Shown one piece after another: positions 1 through 6,193 of a stretch of 8,543 nucleotides of DNA (position 1 is the stretch's first letter; each line of letters starts with the position of its first letter). Position numbers and translations under genes: made by a program. This DNA is from DATARH01 sp035504075 (lineage in GTDB: Bacteria; Pseudomonadota; Alphaproteobacteria; ATCC43930; CGMCC-115725). Location: the NCBI GenBank assembly GCA_035504075.1, contig DATJSO010000067.1:1-8543 (forward strand). The letters run 5' to 3'. Below the pieces are notes generated by a model. The model saw only the letters and a program-made list of their open reading frames with translations. It made no database searches and was not told where the DNA came from.

Positions 1-973
1 CTGCCGGCATCGGGGTCTTCCCGGCGCCGACCGCCTCGCACAGCATTTCCAGGGCCGCTATCGGGTCCTCCTCCGGCCGGGCAAGCACGTGGCCCTGGCA
101 ATCCTCGGGGTAGAGCTTGCTCGGCTTGCCGGGATAGGCAAAGAACGCGACCGGCATCTTCGACCCGACGAGGATGATGTGCTTGACGCCGGAGAGCACG
201 CGCAGCGCCTGATCGACGACATAGGGGATGCGCTCGACCGAGACGCGGCCGCGGCCGCGCTGCGTGCGGGCGTTCGATCCCTGCGCAATGAGCCGCGCGC
301 CGGTCTTTGCGGCGATCCTGCCGGCGAGCGCCAGGCCCTCTTCGCGCACGGCGCGGCCGGTCAACAGGATCAAGCTCGGCTCGCCCGAGCGCAAGACGCG
401 CGCCGCCGCTTCGACCGCCTCGGGCGCGGGCCGCGCCGGCTGGGCCGGCGGCGCCACGTTGGCCGGCCCCGAACCCTCATTCCACGCCGTGTCGGCCGGC
501 AGGATCAGCGTCGCGATCTTGCCGGGGGGCTGGCATGCCGCCTGGATCGCCAGCGCGCCGTCGGCGGCGATCCCTCTGGCGTCGGGCGAAGTCTTGACCC
601 AATGCGACAACGGCCGCGCCAGGCCCTCGATGTCGGAGGTCAAGGGCGCATCGTATTGCCGGTGGTAGGTCGCATGATCGCCGACGATATTGACCATGCC
701 GCTCATCGCCTTGTTGGCGTTGTGGATATTGGCGAGGCCGTTGCTGAGGCCCGGCCCGAGATGCAGCAGCGTCGCGGCCGGCTTGTCGGCCATCCGGTAG
801 TAGCCGTCGGCGGCACCGGTCACGACACCCTCGAACAGGCCCAACACACAGCGCATGCCGTCGACGCGGTCAAGCGCCGCGACGAAATGCATCTCCGACG
901 TGCCGGGGTTTGTGAAGCACACGTCGACCCCGCCGCCGACCAACGTGCGCACCAGGCTTTCCGCCCCGTTCAT
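1..973 (-). CDS. Acetolactate synthase large subunit-like TPP enzyme (partial, C-terminus outside window)
   Basis: The frame is open from ATG 973 to the window edge (324 codons). Residues 1-165 read as the pyrimidine-binding domain of TPP enzymes: NPGTSEMHF (22-30), then LFEGVVTGAADGYYRM (46-61), where Glu48 sits at the position of the conserved glutamate that activates the cofactor, then HLGPGLSNGLAN (71-82). Residues about 185-310 fit the central domain (LILLTGRAVREEGLALAGRI, 201-220). The C-terminal domain with the GDG...N Mg/TPP-binding motif lies beyond the left edge, so catalytic competence cannot be judged. Start choice: GGAGG at 980-984 lies 6 nt upstream of the ATG. This family (COG0028) is often labelled acetolactate synthase or MdlC-like, but substrates vary (2-oxo acid decarboxylases and ligases), and no small regulatory subunit (ilvN) is in view. 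I infer a 2-oxo acid lyase/ligase of unknown substrate rather than the housekeeping IlvB. It is divergent from hisZ and may be controlled by the leader hairpin at 1065-1093. Confidence 0.88.
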   Translation of the reverse strand, partial: MNGAESLVRTLVGGGVDVCFTNPGTSEMHFVAALDRVDGMRCVLGLFEGVVTGAADGYYRMADKPAATLLHLGPGLSNGLANIHNANKAMSGMVNIVGDHATYHRQYDAPLTSDIEGLARPLSHWVKTSPDARGIAADGALAIQAACQPPGKIATLILPADTAWNEGSGPANVAPPAQPARPAPEAVEAAARVLRSGEPSLILLTGRAVREEGLALAGRIAAKTGARLIAQGSNARTQRGRGRVSVERIPYVVDQALRVLSGVKHIILVGSKMPVAFFAYPGKPSKLYPEDCQGHVLARPEEDPIAALEMLCEAVGAGKTPMPA

Positions 974-1057
974 CTGCTGCCTCCGCGACTCGTCCGGGCG
1001 CATCCTGCCGGGCGGCGCGGTGCGGAGCAAGCGCGGGGCGTTCGGCAGATGGTTTGG

Positions 1058-1098
1058 GCAAGGAAAACCCCGGCCGGGGGGAGGCCGGGGTTTCTTGC
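1058..1098 (-). terminator. Strong GC stem-loop in the leader of the TPP-enzyme gene (attenuator or intrinsic terminator)
   Basis: An 11-bp perfect stem, AAACCCCGGCC (1065-1075) with GGCCGGGGTTT (1083-1093), encloses a 7-nt loop. Across a 2-nt bulge the stem extends by GCAAG (1058-1062) pairing with CTTGC (1094-1098). Read on the minus strand it is followed by TTTTCCTT, a better U-tract than on the plus strand (TTTCTTGCT). No complete gene ends here: both flanking genes start away from it. It therefore either attenuates the minus-strand gene starting at 973 or terminates a short untranslated RNA. A second inverted repeat, CACCGTC (1126-1132) with GACGGTG (1148-1154), lies upstream in the same putative leader. 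Confidence 0.6.
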
Positions 1099-1161
1099 TC
1101 CCGCTCCGATCGGGAACGGGAATGACACCGTCGAGGTGGGGGAAACAGACGGTGATGATCT

Positions 1162-1190
1162 ATGATGCGGCGAATCGCGCTGCAGTGCAA
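1162..1190 (-). promoter_or_regulatory. Candidate sigma70-like promoter for the TPP-enzyme gene
   Basis: On the minus strand TTGCAC (1190-1185) and CATCAT (1167-1162) are separated by 17 bp, matching 3/6 and 4/6 of the sigma70 hexamers. A transcript starting near 1155 would carry a leader of about 180 nt containing both inverted repeats (1126-1154 and 1065-1093) before the start codon at 973. The match is weak and the call leans on position. Confidence 0.25.
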
Positions 1191-1343
1191 TAGAGGATTT
1201 CCGGTTTAACCATTTCTGCGATGGCGCGCACCGCCGGCGGGCGGGTCGCTCGCGGCGACGCCGCGGTTTCTGCCTGCCTCGGCCGCCAACCTGGTGCACA
1301 ATGAGCGGATGCGCGATCCCGCCACGAATTCCGGCTGTCTGTG

Positions 1344-2516
1344 ATGAACGATGCGCCGCACCCGGCCCTGCTGCCGGCCGGGCTCTATGATTTGTTGCCG
1401 CCCGAGGCCGAGATCGAGGCCGAGGTCACCGGCCGCCTGATGGGCGTTCTGGCGGCGCACGGCTACGAGCGGGTGAAGCCGCCGCTCGTCGAATTCGAGG
1501 ACACGCTGTTTGCCGGCGCCGGTGCGGCGATGGCGAGCGATACGTTCCGCACGATGGACCCGGTGTCGCACCGGATGATCGGTGTGCGGGCCGATATGAC
1601 GCCGCAGGTCGCGCGCATTGCGGCGACCAGGCTGTCGCATAAGCCGCGGCCGCTGCGCCTCAGTTATGCCGGGCAGGTGTTGCGCGTCGCGGGATCGCAG
1701 ATGCGGCGGGAGCGGCAGGTCGGGCAGGCCGGCGCGGAATTGATCGGCGCCGGCGGGCCGGCGGCCGATGTCGAGGCGATTGCGATCGCCGGCGAGGCGC
1801 TCGCGGCGGTCGGCGTGCCGCACCTGTCGGTCGATCTGACCCTGCCGACACTGGTGCCGGCGATCGTCGCGGCGTACGGCATAGACGGCGAGCGGGCGGC
1901 GGCGCTGCGCGCCGCGCTCGACCACAAGGACGCCGCGGCGGTGACGCATCTGGCCGGCGAAGCGGGGGCGCAACTGGCGCAGTTGGTGGCGGCTGCCGGT
2001 GCCGCGGCCGCGGCGCGCGCCGCGCTCGACCGGCTCGACTTGCCGGAGCGGGCGCGGCAGGAGCGCGCTCGGCTCGGCGCCGTGCTCGACGGGCTGGCGG
2101 CGGTGATGCCGGCAATGAAAGTGACGGTCGATCCGGTCGAGAACCGCGGCTTCGAATACCATACGGGCATCAGCTTCACGTTTTTCGCGCGCGCCGAGCC
2201 GGCACACGGGCCGCTCGGCGAACTGGGGCGTGGCGGCCGCTACGAAGCGGGCGGTCCCGCCGCGCCGGAACCGGCGACCGGCTTCACGCTTTATACCGAC
2301 GCGATCCTGCGCACGTTGCCGCCGTCGCCGCTGCGCCGCCGCCTGCTCCTGCCGCCTGATGCGCCGCGCGCCCGCGCCGCCGTGCTGCGAGCCGAGGGCT
2401 GGACCACCGTCGCGGCGCTGTTGCCGGCCGGCGACTGGCGGGACGAGGCGCGCCGGCTCGGCTGCGGCTGGGTATTGCAGGACGGCGAGCCGCTGCCGGT
2501 CGGCGGCGGATGTTAG
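1344..2516 (+). CDS. hisZ: ATP phosphoribosyltransferase regulatory subunit HisZ
   Basis: This 390-residue protein is a catalytically silent paralogue of histidyl-tRNA synthetase. In organisms with the short form of HisG it joins it to form the first enzyme of histidine synthesis (ATP + PRPP) and confers histidine feedback. Visible features are the N-terminal LLPAGLYDLLPPEA, the class II synthetase core with MIGVRADMTPQVARIAATRL (78-97), QVLRVAGSQMRRERQVGQAG (111-130), ENRGFEYHTGISFTFF (266-281) and GRGGRYE (295-301). The protein ends soon after a degenerate C-terminal segment and lacks the full anticodon-binding domain of HisS, which with the length supports HisZ. Start choice: GTG 1341 and ATG 1344 are adjacent in frame; I prefer the ATG. 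No good SD is visible, and TGATG at 1342-1346 could couple translation to a mini-frame upstream. A stretch near 205-230 is unusually alanine-rich. purA follows after 16 bp, so the two are probably co-transcribed. hisG is not in view and is predicted elsewhere. Confidence 0.93.
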   Translation: MNDAPHPALLPAGLYDLLPPEAEIEAEVTGRLMGVLAAHGYERVKPPLVEFEDTLFAGAGAAMASDTFRTMDPVSHRMIGVRADMTPQVARIAATRLSHKPRPLRLSYAGQVLRVAGSQMRRERQVGQAGAELIGAGGPAADVEAIAIAGEALAAVGVPHLSVDLTLPTLVPAIVAAYGIDGERAAALRAALDHKDAAAVTHLAGEAGAQLAQLVAAAGAAAAARAALDRLDLPERARQERARLGAVLDGLAAVMPAMKVTVDPVENRGFEYHTGISFTFFARAEPAHGPLGELGRGGRYEAGGPAAPEPATGFTLYTDAILRTLPPSPLRRRLLLPPDAPRARAAVLRAEGWTTVAALLPAGDWRDEARRLGCGWVLQDGEPLPVGGGC

Positions 2517-2532
2517 CGGGCGGGAGTCGGGC

Positions 2533-3825
2533 ATGGCCAATGTTGCGGTCGTCGGCGCGCAGTGGGGCGATGAAGGAAAGGGCAAGATCGTCGATTGGCT
2601 GTCGGAGCGCGCCGATGTCGTCGTGCGTTTCCAGGGCGGCCACAATGCCGGCCACACCCTCGTCGTCGGCAATGTCGAATACAAGCTGAGCCTGTTGCCG
2701 TCCGGGGTCGTACGGCCGGGTAAGGTGTCGATGATCGGCAACGGCGTCGTCGTTGATCCCTGGGCGCTCGTCGCCGAGATCGAGGCGATGCGCGCAAAAG
2801 GGCTGGCGGTCTCGCCCGACAACCTGAAGCTTGCCGACAACGCCGCGCTGATCGTGCCGTCGCACGGGCTGCTCGACCGCGCCCGTGAGGAGCGCCGCGG
2901 CGACCGGAAGCTCGGCACGACCGGGCGCGGTATCGGCCCAGCCTACGAGGACAAGGTCGGGCGGCGCGCGGTCCGCGTCTGCGACCTTGCCGACCCGCAG
3001 GCGCTGGAAGACCGCATCGACGATCTGCTGCTCAACCACAATGCGTTGCTGCGCGGCCTCGGCGCGGCGGAATGCGACCGCGCCGATCTGCTCGCGCGGC
3101 TGCGCGCGGTGGGGCGGCAGGTGCTGCCTTACGCGGCGCCGGTGTGGCGACTGCTCGACGAGGCGCGGCGCGCCGGCCGTCGCATCCTGTTCGAGGGCGC
3201 GCAGGGCGTCATGCTCGACGTCGATCACGGCACCTATCCCTACGTCACGTCGTCGAATACCGTGGCCGGCCAGGCGGCGGCCGGCTCCGGTATGGCGCCC
3301 GGCGCGATCGGCTTTGTGCTCGGTATCACGAAGGCCTACACGACGAGGGTCGGCGCCGGCCCGTTCCCGACCGAACTGCACGACGCTACCGGCCAGACCC
3401 TGGGCGACCGCGGCCGCGAGTTCGGCACCGTTACCGGACGGCGTCGGCGCTGCGGCTGGTTTGACGCAGTCGCGGTGCGCCAGGCTGTCCGCACCGCCGG
3501 CATCGACGGCATCGCGTTGACTAAGCTCGACGTGCTCGACGGCTTTCCGGAGATCAAGATCTGCACCGCCTATCGGCTCGGCGAGCGGACTTATGATTAC
3601 GTGCCGGCGGGCGCGTCGGCTCAAGCGGCGATCGCGCCGGTCTACGAAGTGGCCGAGGGCTGGCGTGAATCAACGCGTGGCGCGCGCTCGTGGGCGCAAT
3701 TGCCGGCCACCGCGATCAAATACATCCGCCGGCTCGAAGAATTGATCGGCGCCCCGGTGGCAATGCTGTCGACCAGCCCCGAACGCGACGACACGGTGCT
3801 GGTGCGCGACCCGTTTGCCGATTGA
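2533..3825 (+). CDS. purA: Adenylosuccinate synthetase
   Basis: PurA catalyses IMP + aspartate + GTP to adenylosuccinate, the first committed step from IMP to AMP, in the cytosol. The 430-residue length is normal. Motifs in order: WGDEGKGK (11-18), the GTP-binding loop with catalytic Asp13; FQGGHNAGHT (33-42) with catalytic His41; LGTTGRGIGPAYEDK (127-141); EGAQGVMLDVDHGTYPYVTS (221-240); TGRRRRCGWFD (301-311), the arginine-rich loop that contacts IMP and aspartate; and TKLDVLDG (330-337), the guanine-recognition region. All key residues are present, so it should be active. Start choice: ATG 2533 gives the canonical MANVAVVGAQWGDEG and has GGGAG at 2522-2526 upstream. The same frame is open further upstream inside hisZ, but that extension is a shadow. 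It probably shares a transcript with hisZ; the stop lies 46 bp from the end of the convergent acyl-CoA dehydrogenase gene. Confidence 0.98.
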   Translation: MANVAVVGAQWGDEGKGKIVDWLSERADVVVRFQGGHNAGHTLVVGNVEYKLSLLPSGVVRPGKVSMIGNGVVVDPWALVAEIEAMRAKGLAVSPDNLKLADNAALIVPSHGLLDRAREERRGDRKLGTTGRGIGPAYEDKVGRRAVRVCDLADPQALEDRIDDLLLNHNALLRGLGAAECDRADLLARLRAVGRQVLPYAAPVWRLLDEARRAGRRILFEGAQGVMLDVDHGTYPYVTSSNTVAGQAAAGSGMAPGAIGFVLGITKAYTTRVGAGPFPTELHDATGQTLGDRGREFGTVTGRRRRCGWFDAVAVRQAVRTAGIDGIALTKLDVLDGFPEIKICTAYRLGERTYDYVPAGASAQAAIAPVYEVAEGWRESTRGARSWAQLPATAIKYIRRLEELIGAPVAMLSTSPERDDTVLVRDPFAD

Positions 3826-3844
3826 ACCTTGCGATTGAACCTGC
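3820..3844. repeat. Short tandem duplication across the purA stop codon
   Basis: GATTGAACCTTGC (3820-3832) is followed directly by GATTGAACCTGC (3833-3844), a 13-bp unit repeated with one T missing. The first copy contains the purA stop codon, so the duplication adds only untranslated sequence. It fills about half of the 46-bp convergent gap. I see no clear intrinsic terminator in that gap. Confidence 0.7.
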
Positions 3845-3871
3845 GGGGGCGGAGTGGGTCGCGGGGACGGC

Positions 3872-5023
3872 TCACAGCGCGCGGGCGATGACCTCCTTCA
3901 TGATTTCGTTTGAGCCGCCATAGATGCGAGCGATCCGCGCGTCGGCATACATGCGGGCGATCGTGAACTCGGTCATGTAGCCGTAGCCGCCGTGCAGCTG
4001 CAGCAATTCGTCGATGACGCGGCCCTCCGCTTCCGAGGCCCACAATTTCGCCATCGCCGCGGTCGCCGCGTCGAGCCGGCCGGCCAGCAGGTCTTCGACG
4101 CAGCGGTCGATGAAGGCGCGCCCGGCCATGATCTGCGTCGCGACCTCGGCGAGCTTGAAGCGGGTATTCTGAAAATCGGCGATCGCCCGGCCGAAGGCCT
4201 GCCGCTGGCGTACATAGTCGAGCGTCGCCTCATAGGCGCCTTCCATCGCCGCCAGCGCGCCGACTCCGATCATCAGCCGCTCGTACGGCAGATCGTCCAT
4301 AAGCTGCGCGAAACCCCGGCCCTCGGCGCCGCCCAGAAGATTGTCGGCCGGCACGCGCACGTCGTCGAAAAACAATTCGGCGGTGTCCTGCGCCTTGCGG
4401 CCGATCTTGTCGAGCAGGCGACCGACGCGGAAACCGGGACAATTCTTCGTCTCGACCAGCATCAGCGAGATGCCGCGGGCGCGCTCAGCGGGATCGGTCT
4501 TGCAGACGACGACGATCAGGCCGGCGAGGTAGCCGTTCGAGATGAAAGTCTTGGCGCCGTTCAGCACCCATTCCTCATTGCCGCGCCGCTCGGCACGCGT
4601 GCGGATCGCCTGCAGGTCGGAGCCGGCGCCGGGTTCGGTCATCGCGATTGCGCCGATCAATTCGCCCGTCGCGAGAAGCGGCAGAAAACGGCGCTTCTGG
4701 TCATCGGTGCCGTGGTTCAGCAGATAGTGCGCGGCGATCGAATGAACCCCGATGCTCATGCCGCTGAGCGCGCGGCGCGCCATCTCCTCGTGCAATACCG
4801 CCTCATGGCGGAAATCGCCGCCGCCACCTCCCCATTCCTCCGGGATATCGACGCACAGAAAGCCGAGTTCGCCCGCCCGTCGCCATAATTCATGGCCGAC
4901 ATGGCCGCGCTCGCGCGCTTCCGCGTCGCCCGGCGCCATCTCCGTCTCCACAAAGCGCACCCAGTTGTCGCGAAACCTTTCGACCTCTTCGCCGCGCCAC
5001 GAGCGCTTGAATTGAACGGGCAT
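3872..5023 (-). CDS. Acyl-CoA dehydrogenase, LCAD/isovaleryl-CoA type
   Basis: This 383-residue FAD flavoprotein is expected to introduce a trans-2 double bond into an acyl-CoA, passing electrons to ETF. The usual three parts are seen: N-terminal helical domain (1-120), middle beta domain with MTEPGAGSDLQ (128-138) and WVLNGAKTFISNG (152-164), and the C-terminal helical domain with RQRQAFGRAIADFQ (273-286), LQLHGGYGYM (341-350) and ARIYGGSNEIMKEVIAR (365-381). The glutamate found in IYEGT of short/medium-chain enzymes is Gly here; instead Glu248 in DLPYERLMI lies where long-chain and isovaleryl-CoA dehydrogenases carry their base. Start choice: ATG 5023 has GAGGG (5030-5034) 6 nt upstream; TTG 5029 would leave no spacing. 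The SD overlaps the TGA of the upstream SDR gene, so the two are probably translationally coupled in one operon. The substrate is not determined: branched short-chain or long-chain acyl-CoA are both possible. Confidence 0.93.
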   Translation of the reverse strand: MPVQFKRSWRGEEVERFRDNWVRFVETEMAPGDAEARERGHVGHELWRRAGELGFLCVDIPEEWGGGGGDFRHEAVLHEEMARRALSGMSIGVHSIAAHYLLNHGTDDQKRRFLPLLATGELIGAIAMTEPGAGSDLQAIRTRAERRGNEEWVLNGAKTFISNGYLAGLIVVVCKTDPAERARGISLMLVETKNCPGFRVGRLLDKIGRKAQDTAELFFDDVRVPADNLLGGAEGRGFAQLMDDLPYERLMIGVGALAAMEGAYEATLDYVRQRQAFGRAIADFQNTRFKLAEVATQIMAGRAFIDRCVEDLLAGRLDAATAAMAKLWASEAEGRVIDELLQLHGGYGYMTEFTIARMYADARIARIYGGSNEIMKEVIARAL

Positions 5024-5032
5024 CGTCAACCC

Positions 5033-5818
5033 TCAGCGCGGCGCCATGCGGATCGCGCCGTCGAGCCGCACGCTCTCGCCGTTCATGTAGCCGCTCGTGA
5101 TCATCAGTTCGGCGAGCGCGGCGTATTCGTCGGGTTGCCCGAGGCGTTTCGGAAACGGCACCGAGGCGGCGAGGCTGTCCTTGACGCGCTGCGGCGCGCG
5201 CGCCAGGAGCGGCGTGTCGAAAATGCCGGGCAGGATCGTGTTGCAGCGGATGCCGGCATCCATCAGGTCGCGCGCGACGACCAGCGTCAGGCCGACGATG
5301 CCGGCCTTCGACGCGGTATAGCCGGCCTGGCCGATCTGACCGTCCTGCGCCGCGACGGAGGCGGTGTTGACGATCGCGCCGCGCTCGCCGTCGTCGAACG
5401 GTGTCAGCGTCAGCATGCCGGCCGCCGATTTGGCGATGCAGCGATAGGTGCCGATCAGATTGACCTGGATGATGCGCTCGAAGTTGGCGAGCGGATAATG
5501 GCGGATTTCGCCGGTCTCGCGGTCGCGGCTGGCGGTGCGGGCAGCGCCGCCGCCGACGCCGGCGCAATTGACCAGGATGCGCTCCTGGCCGATCGCGGCG
5601 CGCGACCGGGCGAACGCCGCATCGACCCCGCTGTCAGACGTTACGTCCACCTGACAGAAGACGCCGCCGATCTCGGCCGCGAGCGCCTCGCCGAGTTCCT
5701 GCTGGACATCGAACAGCGCGACCTTGACGCCATGCGCCGTAAGGCGGCGCGCGGTCGCCGCACCGAGGCCCGAAGCGCCGCCGGTGACGACCGCCGCGAT
5801 CGAGAAAGAAAGCTGCAT
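5033..5818 (-). CDS. Short-chain dehydrogenase, 3-hydroxyacyl-CoA dehydrogenase type-2 (17beta-HSD10)-like
   Basis: A 261-residue classical SDR. The Rossmann nucleotide motif is TGGASGLG (12-19). Asp37 at the end of beta-2 (ALFDV) indicates NAD rather than NADP. NCAG (84-87), Asn120, Ser154 and YTASK (167-171) supply the Asn-Ser-Tyr-Lys catalytic set. The insertion around 92-111 (TASRDRETGEIRHYPLANFE) and the end RLDGAIRMAPR are typical of the HSD10-like branch, which oxidises 3-hydroxyacyl-CoAs, including 2-methyl-3-hydroxybutyryl-CoA in isoleucine breakdown. Start choice: ATG 5818 fits the family N-terminus and has AAGGAGA (5828-5834) upstream; an in-frame ATG at 6070 would add 84 residues unlike any SDR domain. 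The next gene, an acyl-CoA dehydrogenase, begins 9 bp after the stop, giving two oxidative steps of a beta-oxidation-like route; hydratase and thiolase are not in the window. Exact substrate unknown. Confidence 0.92.
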   Translation of the reverse strand: MQLSFSIAAVVTGGASGLGAATARRLTAHGVKVALFDVQQELGEALAAEIGGVFCQVDVTSDSGVDAAFARSRAAIGQERILVNCAGVGGGAARTASRDRETGEIRHYPLANFERIIQVNLIGTYRCIAKSAAGMLTLTPFDDGERGAIVNTASVAAQDGQIGQAGYTASKAGIVGLTLVVARDLMDAGIRCNTILPGIFDTPLLARAPQRVKDSLAASVPFPKRLGQPDEYAALAELMITSGYMNGESVRLDGAIRMAPR

Positions 5819-5846
5819 CGCAAAATCTCTCCTTCCGTCCGCGCCT

Positions 5847-5876
5847 ATTCTAGCCGGGCACACCCGCGCTCGGCCA
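5847..5876 (-). promoter_or_regulatory. Candidate promoter for the SDR-acyl-CoA dehydrogenase operon
   Basis: On the minus strand TAGAAT (5852-5847) matches the sigma70 -10 box at 5/6, with TGGCCG (5876-5871; 3/6) 18 bp upstream. It would start transcription near 5840, just ahead of the SD at 5828-5834, giving a very short leader. The -10 is good for such a GC-rich region, the -35 poor. Confidence 0.3.
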
Positions 5877-5886
5877 TCCCGCAGCG

Positions 5887-5925
5887 AAAAAATCGCCGCG
5901 GCCGGAACTCCGGCCGTATTACGGC
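5887..5925 (-). terminator. Intrinsic-terminator-like hairpin reading toward the SDR gene
   Basis: CGGCCGG (5899-5905) pairs with CCGGCCG (5910-5916) around a 4-nt loop, and GCCG (5895-5898) pairs with CGGC (5922-5925) across a 5-nt bulge. On the minus strand the stem is followed after two bases by six T residues (5892-5887), the classic layout. No minus-strand gene is seen upstream for it to end. It may insulate the SDR operon from antisense transcription out of the poly-HAMP gene, or act as an attenuator if transcription starts further upstream. Confidence 0.5.
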
Positions 5926-5928
5926 GTT
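5904..5928 (+). promoter_or_regulatory. EcfG-like (general stress response) promoter motif
   Basis: GGAAC (5904-5908), 16 bp, then CGTT (5925-5928) matches the published consensus of the alphaproteobacterial EcfG/sigmaT factors (GGAAC-N16/17-CGTT). It points toward the poly-HAMP gene, which starts about 265 bp downstream. GGAAC lies partly in the hairpin arm at 5899-5916, so it may be incidental. Confidence 0.35.
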
Positions 5929-6062
5929 GTTGCTTGCCGCGACCGTATCCGTGCGCAGGCGCCGACTGGACGGGGGAGATCGGCACCTGCTCGGCGAGGA
6001 AGGTTGCGCTGCCCGGCAAAGTCTGGGGCGAGGCTAGGTCGGTGTCGCGCAGGGTATTGTCT

Positions 6063-6090
6063 TTGCCCATGAAACCTGCTGTTCTATGTA
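6063..6090 (+). promoter_or_regulatory. Weak sigma70-like promoter candidate for the poly-HAMP gene
   Basis: TTGCCC (6063-6068; 4/6) and TATGTA (6085-6090; 3/6) with a 16-bp spacer lie about 100 bp before the start codon, in one of the few AT-richer patches here. Low information content; an alternative to the EcfG-like site. Confidence 0.2.
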
Positions 6091-6193
6091 AGACTTAGAC
6101 GCACCTTCGCCTCGCAACAACGCTGCCGCCATAGCTGCGGCGGTGTCGCGGCGTCCGTTTGCGCCGTCCGCCGGCGCCTCATAGGAGCGATGC

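Larger units (their letters stand above)
974..1343. other. Divergent intergenic region between the TPP-enzyme gene and hisZ
   Basis: This stretch of about 370 bp holds no convincing gene. The part near 974-1190 has the SD and leader structures of the minus-strand gene. The part nearer hisZ has a small perfect hairpin, CGCGGC-GAC-GCCGCG (1251-1265), and a 12-codon reading frame (1309-1344) whose TGA overlaps the hisZ ATG. I do not see a clear promoter or a Shine-Dalgarno sequence for hisZ. Longer open frames here are uninterrupted mainly because of high GC. Confidence 0.6.
5819..6193. other. Divergent intergenic region between the SDR operon and the poly-HAMP gene
   Basis: These 375 bp hold control elements rather than genes: the SDR SD (5828-5834), its candidate promoter, the hairpin with T-tract, the EcfG-like motif, a small inverted repeat GCCGC (6125-6129) with GCGGC (6137-6141), and the SD AGGAG (6183-6187) of the poly-HAMP gene. 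The minus frame is open through 6070 but has no domain-like content. No RNA gene is recognised. Confidence 0.6.

Noticed and set aside
89..1165. 358-codon plus-strand open frame over the TPP-enzyme gene
   Set aside because: Its translation has no recognisable motif and is Arg/Asp-rich low-quality sequence, while the minus strand reads as a clear TPP-enzyme domain with a good SD.
970..1299. 109-codon minus-strand frame ending in a TGA that overlaps the TPP-enzyme start
   Set aside because: It is Arg/Pro-rich, crosses the strong hairpin at 1065-1093 and has no convincing SD; the overlap with the ATG looks accidental.
1221..1304. 27-codon plus-strand frame as a histidine leader peptide for hisZ
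   Set aside because: It contains no histidine codons and no clear SD; the nearby hairpin at 1251-1265 has no U-tract.
1344..2516. Histidyl-tRNA synthetase (HisS)
   Set aside because: The class II core is present, but the length and lack of a full anticodon-binding domain, plus the purA neighbour, fit HisZ.
2230..2532. N-terminal extension of PurA into hisZ (frame open from 2230)
   Set aside because: The extension is out of frame with hisZ, Arg-rich and not homologous to anything known; ATG 2533 gives the canonical PurA N-terminus with an SD.
1206..2918. 570-codon minus-strand open frame across hisZ and purA
   Set aside because: It is antisense to two well-conserved genes and its translation is Arg/Ala/Pro-rich without domains; long antisense frames are expected at this GC content.
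2284..3624. 446-codon minus-strand open frame over purA
   Set aside because: It is a shadow of purA with no coherent domain content.
4892..6037. 381-codon plus-strand open frame opposite the SDR
   Set aside because: It is a shadow: no motifs, while the minus strand carries the complete SDR catalytic set.
5819..6070. 84-residue N-terminal extension of the SDR from ATG 6070
   Set aside because: Classical SDRs start a few residues before the TGGASGLG motif; ATG 5818 has a strong SD, and the extension crosses a terminator-like hairpin.
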